From Adiantum capillus-veneris (lineage: Eukaryota > Streptophyta > Polypodiopsida > Polypodiales > Pteridaceae): a DNA stretch of 64,000 bases. The stretch is taken from NCBI GenBank assembly GCA_014529385.2, contig CM043950.1:76644435-76708434 (forward strand), read 5' to 3'. Under the pieces are notes generated by a model. That model ran no database searches. It was not told where the DNA came from and saw only the letters and a program-made list of their open reading frames with translations. Of this stretch, positions 34,201 to 46,330 are shown in pieces (position 1 is the first letter of the stretch; every line of letters begins with the position of its first letter). Made by a program: the position numbers and the translations under genes.

Positions 34201-35100
34201 TTGTCGCAAATAATTCGTTGTGGTATCCCTCCTGGGCACTTCGGTTGCTTCCATAAATGTCCCTCTTTCAAGAAATAGCCATAGGCCTTTTTCCTGATCT
34301 TCTTGAATTCTTGATCACTCCATCCTTCTTGTTTAGTGAGATTACTTAGGTACCGGCCAATCATAAGCCACTCTCCATCATAAAACTCTTCAGAAAAGAC
34401 TTCAAAAACATGAGCAATACTACCACAGTTGGCATGTAGATAAGAAGACGTGTAGAACTTCAAGCCAACATCATCACTCGTGGTCAACATATCTTCTTCA
34501 ACTTCAAACATGGCTCTTGATAGCATATCTGCAAAACAGGGTTATCTCTACCTACAATATGACAAAATTCAGGGTTAAGAGACTTAATATAGGCTATACA
34601 TCGTAGCATGGCAATGTCTAGAGTAGAGAAATTTGCAATCATCCCTATCAGTGGTAAGCAATCTGTTTCTATCACAATGGAAGCTCCAATAAAGTATTCT
34701 TTATCGATCCTTAGAGCAGTAGCAACACCCCAAAGTTCCCTCTCAAGCTGTGGATATCCTCGTTGACGAGCATTGAGCACCTTGGCTCCAAATCTCACTG
34801 CATACCTGTGTCCTTCAGCATTATCTTGACATATACCCCATCCAATAACTGTCGGGCTAGTGTCAACTGTTAAAATAATTGGCCTGTCCCATTTATAATC
34901 AACATTCCTCAAGATCGCAGCCTCAAGAAGCATCTTCTTTAATTTCTTAATAGCTTGTGTGTGAACTTCTTCCCAAGGAAACCTCTTACCTTTTCGTAGC
35001 AATTGATACAGCACCTCTGCAACATGAGCAAAGTGTGGCAGCCAAATACGATAGAACACAGATGCGCTTAAGAATCGATGAATCTTAGTTAACTAAAGAA
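34201..35100 (-). pseudogene. Gypsy RNase H and connection region
   Basis: FYRIWLPHFAHVAEVLYQLL (35055-34995) is the RT thumb/connection. ILTVDTSPTVIGWGICQ (34875-34825) holds the first catalytic Asp, QLERELWGVATALR (34755-34710) the Glu, and IETDCLPLIGMIANFSTLD (34675-34620) the second Asp of a canonical Ty3-type RNase H, which removes genomic RNA after first-strand synthesis. A stop and a frame change occur near 34510. The strand continues into the pre-integrase segment YGYFLKEGHLWKQPKCPGGIPQ. Confidence 0.9.
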
Positions 35101-36410
35101 CATGTATCCTTCATCTTTTGGATTGTTTCAACTTTTGCTAGACTTGGCCTTCTTCCTTCAGCACTGCACATGTGTCCCACAATTAAGACCTCCTTAGCTC
35201 CAAAAGTCGATTTTTGACCTGAAAGTGTTAAGTTAGCTTCTTCAAGCCTTGATAATATAGCATCACAGCCAGCAATATGCTGAGCAGCAAACTATCTGCA
35301 CCCCCTCTGGTCTTTTGCTTCATCTTTTGAGCCTTCTTCATAGCCCTTAATTGGTAGATCATCAATGAAAGGCATTGTAACATGTGGAATAAAGTCCCTT
35401 AATACCTTATTCATGCCATTCATCATATGAGCTACTGAATTGGTAGCACCCTGTGGTAGAGTGCACATCCTTACCAAACCAAGAGGAGTACGCATTGTAG
35501 TTAGATCCTTGCTCTCCAAGGCTAACTGGAATTGATCATATCCTGAATAAAGATCGCCCATGGAGTAAATAGATCTACCTGCAAAGGCCTCAAAAAATTC
35601 ATCCACAATTGGGCCAGTACCCACATTGCCGATTGTTACCTTGTTAACTAGTTGCATATCCTGAATGAACCTTAATGTACCATTTTTCTTTGAAACAGTA
35701 AACCATCGATTGGAATACAGAGCACATGACGGCTCCAAAATTACCATTTGAATCTTTTTATTAAGCAAATTGATGAGCTTTGGCAAGTGAGCTTTAGGAA
35801 CTGGAATAGGACGCAAGCTCCATAGCATGTGTGTAACAGTGAAAATAACCATTGGTGGTGAGAAAACACTCGGATCCACACACCCAATCTCACTCAGCTC
35901 AAAAGTGAAAGCTTTACAATGTTGTTTGAGCATACCTTGAAAACATTTGACCTCCTCTTCATTGAGGAAACCGTCTTCTCCAATCTTCAGCTGCTGCAGT
36001 GTCTCCTTAGTAAACTTATGCCATATGTTCTTCAGATCTTTGAGTATAGGCTGTCGAGAAGCCTCTTTGATCATCCCATCACTTCCTTCTGGCAGCGGTG
36101 TAGCTAGTGGCCTCACTTTCTTTGCAACAGTCTTGTATTTTGTCTCTACCTGTACTTCAGCAGTTTCACCTGAATCATCTTCAATATGCATAAGTGCTTC
36201 ATATAAACTTAACTCATCATACATGTCCATTGAATGGACCTTGACTACTTCAGTTCCACTTTGTAACGTGTTTTTATTTATCTCTTCAAGCACTGACATA
36301 GTATCTTCATAAGATACCTCTTCAAAGACTCCTGAAATCGCATCATCAGATTCAAGCACATCACAACCCTGCAATTCACTTTGAATACCTGCAACATACT
36401 ATTTTTCCCA
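35101..36410 (-). pseudogene. Gypsy reverse transcriptase
   Basis: The long - strand frame (36374-35292) shows RT motifs in order. These are WFTVSKKNGTLRFIQDMQLVN (35705-35640), MGDLYSGYDQFQLALESKDL (35565-35505), MRTPLGLVRMCTLPQGATNSV (35495-35430) and MPFIDDLPIKGYEEG (35375-35330). The FIDD tetrad matches the YxDD active site with both Asp present. The fingers-side part upstream (EIGCVDPSVFSPPMVIFT) is also recognisable. A stop at 35290 is followed by a readable continuation (HIAGCDAILSRLEEANLTLSGQK). Confidence 0.93.
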
Positions 36411-36556
36411 CTTCGAAAAATCATTAAATTTTTTGAAAGAGACTGAACCTTCATATGTTAACCCCAAAAACCCCGAAGAGAAAGCTTCTCTTTGCAAGAC
36501 CTTCTCCTCACTTGTACCACCATAGTCCCGCTTTATAATGGCACTCCGAGAAAATC

Positions 36557-37180
36557 CTATGCAAACCTGTGTTCTCTAAACTCCTTGCGTATCTTCGGCA
36601 TTGGATGATCACGTAGACTGTCCTTTTTCCTAGCATGGTCAACACATACAATCAAGAATTGCACTGCTTTCTCACCGTCACGGCTCCAAACCCTGGCATA
36701 GGCCGAGCCATCATCCAACACTTTGGTTTCCATTCTCACAGTCATAATGTATGGTTTCCCTAGAATTAAAGGATAAGAGGAACGCTCCTGTATAAAGAAG
36801 TTTTGCTCATCATAGAAATCCCCTGCAGTTACCTTAACATTGGCACATGCACCATAGAGGTCGCCTGGAAGCATATTGGCAGCTCAAATCCACCAACCAT
36901 GGTCCACATCAATAGGCCATTTCCCCTTTTTGTGCAATATTTTAGCCATCAAATTGATCTCCGATCCATGATCTATGAGTGGTAAGACCGGTTCTTTGAT
37001 GTCGCCAAGCTTTACATCAGTTTTGGTTGTTGCTCTTGCCCAATGAGTCCTTGAAAAGTGACTCCTTGGTATGCTTTCACTATCTTCAACTTCATTGAAA
37101 TGAACATGCCTTACCTCAGGTACTGTTGGATTTGACACCACCATAGACCTCGACTCTTCTTCTTCTTCAAGATTCGCCAA
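36557..37180 (-). pseudogene. Gypsy retropepsin with DHG triad
   Basis: The - strand reads DVKLGDIKEPVLPLIDHGSEINLMAKIL (37010-36930), KWPIDVDHGWWI (36915-36885), then a stop, then LPGDLYGACANVKV and SYPLILGKPYIMTVRMETKVLD (36870-36715). The GDIK...LIDHGSEIN loop sits where DTG/DSG is expected, and ILGKPY is the closing hydrophobic-Gly motif. A Ser/Thr to His change at the middle triad position is uncommon but seems consistent with the rest of the domain, so it may be family-typical. One stop (about 36882) interrupts it. Confidence 0.82.
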
Positions 37181-37813
37181 ATACTCTTCATAGTCGTCTA
37201 GGATTGCTTCAGTGTGGTGTACCGCCTAGCTCTTCACTGGCTCCGAATCCTGTTCTCTTGGTATCTGCCGCTTCCTTTTGATGATATCTATTATCTCCTC
37301 ATGAAACTCACGTTTGGAAATGCCCAATATATCACCCAATGTGAGCTCCACCTTGCTATTCAGAATTCACTCTTCAAAGACTTTCTTGAAATCTGTAGCT
37401 TATTCAATGTCACACTTGAGCTTATAAGAGGGTCCCCTGGGTTTACCTTGCTTTTTGTCCTTAGGTGCCTCCTCCATCACCACTTCAGGAGAGGGCTTAG
37501 GAGTAGGACTTTCTTCTTTCTTGCTGTTGAGCCCTGTTTCTCGAATTGAATTCCCTACTTGCCGCCGCTTCCCATAAGTTACCTGTCCAGTTTCTGTTGT
37601 CTTCAAAGCATAAGGCCATAATTGACCCTTGGTACCTGCACCGTCTTCATCACCCTTCCCGCAGACTTGGAGCCCATATGTAGCTACCTCCACAAGAGCA
37701 ACATTATGTTGAATCTCTTTAACTATCTTCTTCATGCCGCCCCTACCGAAGTTCAGGCGGAGCATCTCACCTGTTTCCCTAAGGTGTATCTTCTTGTCCT
37801 TCCAGAACACCAC
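37181..37813 (-). pseudogene. Gag-like region of the 33-37.8 kb gypsy
   Basis: The frame 37813-37400 (KIHLRETGEMLRLNF, KKIVKEIQHNVALVEVATYG) leads into SYKLKCDIE. After a stop come LGDILGIAKREFHEEIIDIIKRKRQ (37345-37270) and YEEYLANLEEEEESRSM (37195-37140), joining the protease. No CCHC knuckle is visible. The IAKREFHEEIIDIIKRKR stretch just before the protease is a helix-rich linker. Start assigned from the first Met of the open frame only. The real start may be upstream. Confidence 0.6.
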
Positions 37814-38970
37814 GTTCCTTTTATATGCTTTCTCAAAATCGTCACATGCTTTAACAGACGTGTTCTATTATGCTGGGGCATGCTAAAGTTTAAATCTCAC
37901 CTGATTTGGTTGAGCTGACAGGCCTCTATGGTCGATTTTTGGTCATAGTTTTTCGTGCACTGCTCGGATTTTAGAGTTTTTTCTAGGGGTTTAGACTAGC
38001 TAACGGCTGTAAAAAATGGATCGTTGATGAGTAAAGAACTTATCCCTCATGTCTCGTGTGAGACGGTGCTGAAAACAGGTGATTGTGGACTCCAAAAAAT
38101 ACGCGTGAAGAGGGTCGAAAGGCTCTCTCTCCAAAGGCAACAAGTGGAAATGAGGTGAGTTTAGCCTACCTTGGGTATCTATACTCCGACTTCCCAAATC
38201 AATTTTTCCCAGATTCCTCTGTTAGTTCTACTAGGCCGTGAAATCTATGTTAGACTCAAAAAATTTCCCAATCCGATTCTTATAGCTCATTCTACAAGAA
38301 TTCTGCAAAAGTAGATATGGCAGTCAAATTTAGGCTTCCTGCATCCATCTATCGATTTGATTGAAATTTTTTGTGCTTTTCCACCTTGTCTCTTTGATCA
38401 CCAGCATGTCTTCAATTTTTCCATCATAGCTCCGTTGCTATTTATTATTAATTTTTGACGTGTTTATTGGAAAAATCAAAGAAAATAACAAATTTTGCTA
38501 ACAAAGTAAAGTGAAAATCCAAGAATTAAGAAAATCCATTGAAAAACACAGCCTTATTTTTAAGTCTCAATATAAAGAAAAATGAAAAAAATAACAAAAA
38601 AGACTATTTTTTAATGATGTTTTGATAGTATATACACTCTTTACACTTATCGGGGAGATATTATCCATTAAATTTTCCCTGTTGATGATATATAAGGGCA
38701 TTATTAGGTAATTTTGCAAAAAAAAATACACATTAACATCAAACGTTTTTCTCCCTCTTCAAACATTGCCCTTAATTATTTATTACTCTTCCAACCCTTC
38801 TAGATGGAGTACTCCGGGACGACTATAAGCATGGGTTGAACAATTATGTCTATGCATATCCTTGGTTGGCTCTATTATGCCTTTAAGATCAATGCAATTC
38901 AAACCATTATGTTGTGCAAGAGTTGGGTCTTGAGTAATTAACTCAAGGGTTTCTAAAGTTGAGGCTTGCT
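37814..38970. other. No recognised gene between two gypsy elements
   Basis: AT-rich. No tRNA-Met primer-binding complement was found for the element at 33-37.8 kb, so its 5' LTR is not placed. A - strand frame at 38000-38197 has no domain. Confidence 0.3.
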
Positions 38971-38976
38971 GTTGCT

Positions 38977-39500
38977 TTATTCAAAAGAGAAAATCTTGTG
39001 TGCTCTTTGCTTGATTGTACCATTAGGATGTTTTAGCATGGTGATTTTGTGAGCTTTTGGTATCATTAGTGATTGTTCTCGATCTGCTACTCGCCATTGA
39101 TATCTCGGTTTGTCTTGGTCAGAATGGTGTGGTTGAGGTTTTTGAGGCTTAACTCTCCATTGCTTGATTGGTTTTGCAGTTTGCGGTGGAGAAGATAAGT
39201 GGTCCTTTTTCTTCCACATCCATTTCGTGCTAGGTTCCTTTCTCGGAGATGTTCGTCTCTGTGTTTTGACCCTCGGAACCATCTTTGGTTCTACCGATGA
39301 TGTTTTGGGCACCCAAATTTGAATCTGTTTGTAATTAAGTTGTGCTTTTTGTACCCAAAGTTTCCTGACCCCTTGCATGCTACTTGTAGCATCTGCTTGT
39401 CGATAGGATGAAGAAGATTGATTACTTTGTGGTTTGTTTTGTTGGTAATTTCCTTTCCATTCCTCCTTGCTTGGTGAAATTGGAACAATGAGTTGTCCAC
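38977..39500 (-). pseudogene. Basic tail with WVPK motif beyond the extra protease-like domain
   Basis: - strand: KLWVQKAQLNYKQIQIWVPK (39360-39300), KWMWKKKDHLSS, then IKQWRVKPQKPQ and YQWRVADREQ (39225-39070). A Trp-Lys-rich repeat-like pattern (W-x-x-K) recurs about every 10-15 residues. Similar WVPK text follows the protease at 1.7-1.9 kb. Function unknown. A nucleic-acid binding tail is conceivable from the charge. Confidence 0.35.
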
Positions 39501-39502
39501 CT

Positions 39503-39889
39503 TTAGGTGATAGCTTGAGCTAATTTGTATCCCATTCTGGTACTGCCTTGTATGTCCGCATCCAGGGAAATCAAAAGAATCATCATCTCATTCATGTGCT
39601 CATTTGGTAAACATACAATTTGATGAGAACATGAAAATCCGTGTACTATCACGTTCAAGTTGACTACTCCCAATTTCGATTTTGGGTTCTTGTTGCATCC
39701 TTTGATAGTCGCTATTCCTGCTGTAAATGACTGAGTTGTTGCTTTCTTGTACGTGGAATAACTACCTGCATTTATTGTAGATCCTGTATCGACCAAAGCA
39801 TTTGTGCTATGATTGTTGAGCTGTACTTTGATGCGAAGGTCCATTCCATCTAACCATTCATCATCCGTTGACACTCCATCTTTCTGCAA
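39503..39889 (-). pseudogene. Retropepsin-like domain (DTG) located 3' of a gypsy integrase
   Basis: - strand: EWLDGMDLRIKVQLNNHSTNALVDTGSTINAGSY (39850-39750), followed by ATIKGCNKNPKSKLGVVNLNVIVHGF (39710-39640) and LISLDADIQGSTRMGYKL (39560-39515). The ALVDTGST loop is the canonical aspartic-protease triad, with an LDADIQ-type closing segment in place of ILGxPF. It lies about 160 bases past the integrase C-terminus of the 40-48 kb gypsy and in the same orientation, whereas gypsy proteases precede RT. It may be an extra domain of that element or the start of a different element. Confidence 0.65.
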
Positions 39890-40049
39890 TTCCCATTGTT
39901 GATCATCTATTTCTAGTGTGTTGATGGAAATAGGTATTTATTGATTCTTGAGAGCAGCTTCCTTTTGAGTACTCAAATCCGAACTTTCTATTGGGCTTCA
40001 TCAATAACCTGCTGTCGTTTTATCTTCCTTTGCTTGGCTCCATGCATTC

Positions 40050-41330
40050 ATTCTAGCAATTCATTGGTTAGCAAAACATTGTACTTCTTTAAACGACATC
40101 TACTAATCCAATTAGCCATTGGTTCACCATCTAGGGTAGAAAACTTAACTGCTCCACTTGGAGATACATCTTCAATGATAAACGGTTTGTTTCCCTTTTT
40201 CTTAAACTTGGGAATGTGTTGCTTAAGGGAATATGCTAAAACTAAGTCCCCCTTTTTTGAAGATTTTTGTAATTAAATGAGAATCAAAAAACTATTTTTG
40301 TTTTTGTTTTTGTGCATAGATGTGAGCTACAACTGTTAGACTTTGCTCATTTAGATTTTATAAATCTTCAAGTCTTTTTGAAAATTCATGTCTAGTCCAC
40401 TTGAGATCTTTATCTACCCTTAGTGTCGGCAATAGAAATTCTACTGGCAATATGGCATCAAGACCATAAACAAGGTTAATGAATGTAGCATTTAAAGCTG
40501 TTTTGAATGAGATTCAATAATCCCATAGAGCTGCATGGAGATTAATTTCCCAGTCTATCCTTCCTGAACTAACCACTTTAGTCAAGAATCTTATTCGTAT
40601 ACTCAGTTTGTCCATTTTCTTGTGGGTGATAGGGAGCTGATTTGTTATGGATGACCATAAATTCCTTAAGCAGATACTCGATTATCTCATTGAGGAAATA
40701 AGGTCCCCTATCACTGACAATTTCTATTGGCAGTCCATATCTTGTAAATACATACTCATATAAGAATGCGGCAATGGTTTTGGCATCATTCTTTTGATTT
40801 TCTTTAGCTTCAGGCCACTTGGTCAAATAATCTGTATCTACAATAATATATTGAGCTTGGGTTCTATAAGCAGGTGTCTATATTGGACCAATAAACTCTA
40901 TAGCCCATTTTGCGAAAGCTCTAGCTCCCATCATTGGTCTTAAGGGCATGCTATCTACTCGTATTGGCATTTTTGCTCGTTGACAAGCATCACATCTCCA
41001 ACAATATTCTTTGGCATCTGCAAAAAGTGTCGGCCACCATAGGCATGCCATTAAGATTGCTCTTGCGGTGGTTTCACTAGAAAAGTGACCTCCAGCTAAT
41101 CCAGCAAAGGTGCTTGTTCTATAATCAGAATATATTTGTCTTCATTTTGCACAAAGATGCAAATATTGATCCTTACCTCTCCAATACAATTGGTCTCCAA
41201 TAAGAGCATAGTCTCTTGCTTCAGTTTCAATTGCTCTTTGATGGTGTTTACTCATATCCTCATGAAATGTTCAGCTCGATAAGTAAGTGACTAGATATTT
41301 ACTCCACTTAGGAACAAGTGACATTTGAAA
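40050..41330 (-). pseudogene. Ty3/gypsy integrase of the 40-48 kb element
   Basis: A zinc-finger half reads YCWRCDACQRAKMP (about 41010-40970). The core then has IVDTDYLTKWPEAKE (40840-40800), GLPIEIVSDRGPYFLNEI (40740-40690) and APYHPQENGQTEYTNKILD (40635-40580), with both Asp and the Glu present. The C-terminal part is KKGDLVLAYSLKQH, then PFIIEDVSPSGAVKFSTLDGE, and SRCRLKKYNVLL (40260-40070). Frames change around 40830 and 40570. Confidence 0.87.
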
Positions 41331-41785
41331 CAATGTTACATAAAGTATGGGTGTTTGTTTTTAACATTGAGGACAATCCTTTATGAAAGAGAGAACATCA
41401 CTCCTCATAGTTGGCTAAAATACTCCAAGTCTCAAGATCCTTTGGATAGTTTGGTCTTTCGCAAAGTGAAGTCTGACTATGGTAATATGTTCTTGACTTA
41501 GGTATTGGATTTTCTCTTTGGGATTAATGCATAAGAGCAATATTCCATCTCAATTTCTCTTGTATAACCTACCAGCTGGTAGTTGATACATAGCCGATTG
41601 CTCAATTAATCCAATTGTTATAGGAAGTGGTATTTGCAAATCCACTTGAGCTATGGTCATCAATGATACCATAATTTCCGACCATCTAGATATCATTTCC
41701 ATAAAGAATAGATATGCATCTGGTAGATCATTGTCTAGTCCTTTAATGGTTCTCCTGAAACAATCCTAAAAAAATGATCTTCTAT
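41331..41785 (-). pseudogene. RNase H to integrase spacer
   Basis: No named domain. Reads in fragments on the - strand, as the tether between RNase H and the integrase zinc finger usually does. Confidence 0.4.
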
Positions 41786-42360
41786 TTAATGAGTAGTGCC
41801 CTTTTTTACAACTACTGTGAAATCAAACTCCAATAGAATGATGAACCATCTCACTATTCTTCTTGTGCTGAATTGCTTGTTGACCAAGTACAATAAGGCT
41901 TGGTGGTCCACAAAGAACACAAATTTGTTTGCTAATAGGTAATGTCTATACTTTTTTACATAGATCATTCCTAATCCTTCCCTTTTTGTGGTGGTATAAT
42001 TCTTTTCTGCCATGGTGAACTATCGGCTAGCATAAGAAATAGGAAAATTAAATTTTCTGTCTCCTAGTTGAGCTAGTATACACCCGATGGAAAAATTAGA
42101 AGCATCTATATGTGCGTGCAATATCTTATTCCAATTTGGTGCTTTGAATATTGGAGCTGAGGTGAGAGATTGCTTAAGCTTCATAAAGGATTCTTTACAC
42201 TCCTCACTCCATTCAAATTGTGTAATCAAGCTATACATGGGTTTTACAATTACAGCGTACATGTAAATGAACCATCTGTAATATCCACAATGTCCCATGA
42301 AGGCTTGAACTTCTTTCATTGTTGTTGGTCAACGCAAATTAACATGAATTTTATCCATAC
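41786..42360 (-). pseudogene. Gypsy RNase H (40-48 kb element)
   Basis: MKEVQAFMGHCGYYRWFI (42319-42265) is the RT connection. KILHAHIDASNFSIGCILAQ (42130-42070) carries the first Asp. After a stop, KNYTTTKREGLGMIYVKKYRHYLL (42005-41935) carries the Glu and FFVDHQALLYLVNKQFSTRRI (41925-41860) the next Asp. This is a single, canonical Ty3 RNase H with no second archaeal-type RNase H domain. One stop (about 42018) separates two otherwise clean halves. Confidence 0.9.
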
Positions 42361-43010
42361 CATTAACTATGCCATTTTTTAGACACTATGTGCCCAATAA
42401 TTTTTCCTTGTCTACCTATGAATGTGCACTTTTCAGGATCTAAGCAAATCCGATAAAGTCTACATTTTTCAAATACCTTTTTGAGGTGTTCAAAATGATC
42501 AGCCTGGTTTGATGAATGTACACATAGATCATCCATAGATACTTCGAATAATTTCCTAAGGTATTCTTTAAAAGCATGACTCATCAATCTTTGAAATGTG
42601 GCAGGAGCATTAGTTAACCCAAAGGGCATAACCCAATAGGTAAAATACCCAAGGAAATAGCAGTTTTATGTTGATCTTTTGGGTCAATTAAAAGTTGATT
42701 GTATCCCAAAAATCCATCTAAGAAGCTATAACCTTCTTTTCCTACACCTCGTTCTAAAACATGCTCAGTGATTGGAAGAGGAAAGTTGTCTCTAATGGTA
42801 GCTGCATTCACTTTCTTGAGGTTGACAGACACTCGTAATTTTCCATTCTTCTTGGGTACTACCACAATTGTGTGTTCAATTTCATAAATGAATTCGGCTT
42901 CCTTTAGTTTCTTGGTCTCTTCTTTGATCCTTCTAAAAAATGTTTCATTGTATGTGTATGGCCTTTGTCTACTTGGTTTTGCATTATCTCTCATGGGTAT
43001 GGTATGTTGA
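42361..43010 (-). pseudogene. Gypsy reverse transcriptase (40-48 kb element)
   Basis: - strand: PSRQRPYTYNETFFRRIKEETKKL (42985-42910), VVVPKKNGKLRVSVNLKKVN (42870-42810), YSFLDGFLGYNQLLIDPKDQHK (42730-42665) and MPFGLTNAPATFQRLMSHAF (42629-42570). Next is EVSMDDLCVHSSNQADHFEHLK (42545-42480), where the tetrad is SMDD instead of Y/F-x-DD. FIGRQGKIIGHIVS ends the palm. A frameshift lies at about 42625, where the two frames overlap. Confidence 0.93.
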
Positions 43011-43980
43011 CAGATTTCTAGATCAACACCCTTGAGATCTTTGTAAGACCAAACAAAAGATATTTCCGTATTCTTTTATTAATCTTAGTAAAAGTTCTTC
43101 TCATTCTTCTGTTATGTCATTTGCAATGTAGGTAGACCTAGGTTCTTCTCTTGGTCCAGCCAAATCTATCTTTTTGCATTTTTAGGCCCTTCATAGGATT
43201 CGTCTTGTTTTTGTAGTTCTCTAACAGGTTGTTTGACTATGATTTTTTAATCTTGGAGAGTATATTTCTTGTAATGGGATGAAACACTCATTACATCTTT
43301 ACCATGCTCTTTTTTGGTTTCCATTTTGGTCATATATATCTCCTTTAGAGCTTTTTTCAACTCTCGATATTTTTTTTTCCGCTCAACTCGTGTCATGGCT
43401 GACTCCTTGTTCTATTTTTTTGGCTTTTCCTAAGGATCCTTCCTATTTTTCTTGATGTTTTTGACATTTTTGGATTTTCATTTGAAGGAAATCTACCAAT
43501 GGTTTTGTCATTGACACAATCATATGTATGTATGTGCATCAAAAACTGTGTTCTATTGGAGACTGGTCGCATATGTCTAGCTTTCACGTTTCTGGTGTCT
43601 CTTTTTTGTCTATACCATTTTTATCTTCTCAATTTCTGGTTTGGAAAGTCAAAAAAAATTTCCTCCCCTCCTTTCATGAGTAACTTAGCTCTCACATGTT
43701 CTTTTTCTGACCCCGAATCTTTTGAGGTAGCTGAGTGTTCTTCTAACTCATCTGCTGCATCATAGTAGAGGTCTAAAAAGACTTGTTGAGCTTTCATCAA
43801 GTCCTTGGGTTCCTCATTTCCGTCTTCAATGTAGAGGGTTGAAAGTGTTTGGATGGGAATTATGTCATAGCTGTCCTCATTGCAAAATTGAGTAGGCATA
43901 GACATATTCACACATACATCCATTGTCGCTAAAAATTTGAGTCCATTCAAATGGCTCAAACAAATGCTCTGGAAAGGGTT
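43011..43980 (-). pseudogene. Protease-RT linker of the 40-48 kb gypsy
   Basis: - strand frames (43959-43621 and 43587-43393) are acidic then strongly basic: LYIEDGNEEPKDLMKAQQ, ADELEEHSATSKDSGSEKEH, then KTSRKIGRILRKSQKNRTR. No domain is recognised. Confidence 0.45.
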
Positions 43981-44820
43981 TATGTTTATAAGCTTCGTCT
44001 GTGAAATCCCTTTCTAAGATACATTCTTCTCTTTTTAAGCTCTCGTTTTCTAAAGCTCCGCACATCAAAAATAGGAGTGTCTTTGTTCAACCACGACGGA
44101 AGCTTAGTTTCAGCCGAAGAGACTGAATTGAACTCTTGTATGGGCATTTTCATGACATCTCTATAAGTGTGATATTTTAGATTAACCCTTGTTATCGATC
44201 CCACTTGCTTCAAGTACATATAATTGTTTTCCCAATCTTGGATAAGTTGTACCTGTCACATGAAAGGTCTTCCCAATATGATTTCATAATTGAGTTTCTT
44301 CCCAAAGTCTACTATGGAAAAAGTGTATTGATATTCAATTCCACAGAAATTAACTATCACTTTTTCAAGCAGTCCTAAGGGTCTTTCAATATGTCCATCA
44401 GTCAATTGCAATTTCACTCAAGTTTGTCTAATGGCTGGTTGTCCACAGGATTCCCATACTGCTTTTGTGGCTATGGCTATGCTTGCCCCATTATCCAATA
44501 TTGCCATGGTTTCTATGTCATTATATTTCACTGGAAGGATGGCATTTCCTTCTTCCCCTTCATACTATTCTCCAACTTTGTTCGTTGGAACATATCAAAT
44601 CTCTTTCTTATCCATTTCGTGTTTCAATCTTCTCAAATTTTTTGCGATTAACCCCATTATCCCCACCTTTTCGAGGGTTTTCTGTAGATCATTCCATAAA
44701 TATGGTATGATTTTTAATAGTTCTCCCAAATTAAGAGTGCATTGAATGGGTGTAGACATGATTGAATGAGTGTTGTCTACTTCTAGGGTTTGTTCTACTC
44801 TTTTTACCTGAGTGATCTTA
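43981..44820 (-). pseudogene. Gypsy retropepsin with DNG triad
   Basis: - strand: MAILDNGASIAIATKAVWESCG (44508-44445), then KLQLTDGHIERPLGLLEKVIVNF (44410-44345) and EIILGRPFM, a stop, and VQLIQDWENNYMYLKQVGSITRV (44285-44180). LDNGAS occupies the catalytic loop and LTDGHIERPLG plus ILGRPFM match the protease at 723-1313 in order and spacing (MANGSIVKPIG, ILGRPFM). A stop replaces the residue after ILGRPFM. Confidence 0.78.
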
Positions 44821-45300
44821 CACTATGGATTCATCTTTGTTATCTCCCAAGTAAGAGGGTAATGTTTTTAAGGTTAATGGTTTAGACATTCTTGAAGCTT
44901 CAGATCCGCAATCCCCATCCAAGGACTGTACATCCATGTCCATATTAGGAGGTAGGTTGTCCAACCAAACTTGCTCTATAGGAGCTAACTTTAGAGTTAG
45001 GCTCCCATCATTGATTTGTCTAACTTTTTTCCATAAGTGTCCTAGCCAGTCTTCCTCTACGAATGAAATTCCTTCTAAGGCATATTCGTTGTTCAGCACT
45101 ATAAGTTCTTGGTTCTTTTGGTTCAATGTGAGTTTCTACCATCACTTTGTATTTTTCTTGATTGTCTTTTACCACAAGCTCCTCAGGTTTTCCCATACTT
45201 GCGAGCTTGGGTTTTAAATTTTCCAAAATCTCTTGCATGATTCTTACCAAATTTTCATAAGCTTCAAGGTTAGTTGCTTCCGCGTCTCAAGAAGAATAGT
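44821..45300 (-). pseudogene. Gag-protease linker
   Basis: - strand frames 45250-45020 and 45126-44818 overlap by a frameshift: QEILENLKPKLASMGK, NEYALEGISFVEEDWLGHLWKK, LAPIEQVWLDNLPPNMDMD. Acidic. No domain recognised. Confidence 0.4.
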
Positions 45301-46330
45301 TTTCTCGTTTGTTTCCATGTTTTGGCTTGCTTTAAGTCTGCTTGGTAGGCTTCCAAGGCTGCATTAATAGGCTCAAAAATTATATCAACCAAAATTGATC
45401 CTCCAAATTTCATGGTTGTTTCTTTGATTTCACTTAGAGTTTCTTTCACCTTTAATGGAATATTTTTTTTTCTTTCTCCTCGATGTCAGCTCGTTGTTTC
45501 TGTTTTCTTATCTCATACCTTTTGCTTCTGCTTCTTTTGGTCTTTTGAGAGACAACTTTTGTATTCTCCGAATCATCAGAGGAGTTATGTTTCTTTTTCT
45601 TAGCCTGGTCTGTAGTGATTACCTTGATTGGAACAATTGGTTCACTCTCAGATGAGCTACTAGATATCACTTGGACTACGTTTACTACAATTTTATATTT
45701 CTTCAAAGGATTTTTAGGACAATCTTCCAGGAAGTGTCCTCCCTTTTTGCAACATTGTATGGAATAAGCTTCAACCAGCTTGAGGTTTTTGTCAGGCTCA
45801 TAGGAGGTCTAACACCTTGATTAGCTACATAATACATTGGTGCGAGCTCTGGTGGAGTATAAGTCACAGGTTCTTCCATTGGTGGTGGATGTGAATTATA
45901 CCAATCTCCTTCTACCATTACTATAGATGGACTAGGATCATCATAGGGTGTAATAGGCACTAGTGCTTGTTCATCTATGACTCCCTCTGAATGCATGTAC
46001 TTTACAAGCACTACATTATGTCCTGGATATGGTGGTCTCTCCATACCCATCGGTGGTCTTTGAGCCGGTGCCATGTTATGCTCATACCTCTATATGGGTT
46101 GTCCTTGCGGCCTCATGGGGACGTGCTAAACATTATCATCATACTCTGGTCGGTAGTAGCACTCATTGGTCTCATGGTTGGTCCATTTACCCTCGATTGC
46201 ACACCATTTTTGCGGTCTAATTGGTTGTCCCTGTTGAGGTATCCCTTGCCCTGGTCCTCTCATAGGTGCTTTTTGCATGTTATTCAATCATCGTGTCATT
46301 CATCCTTTTGAGCATGTCTTCTATGGTTAA
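45301..46330 (-). pseudogene. Gag C-terminal region with degraded zinc knuckle
   Basis: - strand: a Pro-rich segment PAQRPPMGMERPPYPGHN (46068-46015) and PPPMEEPVTYTPPEL (45888-45845). A knuckle-like CCKKGGHFLEDCP follows (about 45755-45718) in a frame shifted against its neighbours, then a Lys/Ser-rich nucleocapsid tail (KKKKHNSSDDSEN, RSRSKRYEIRKQKQRAD, 45610-45480). The CCHC knuckle binds genomic RNA for packaging. Confidence 0.7.

Noticed and set aside
37814-38970. 5' LTR and primer site for the 33-37.8 kb gypsy
   Set aside because: No primer-binding complement or copy of the 3' LTR sequence found.
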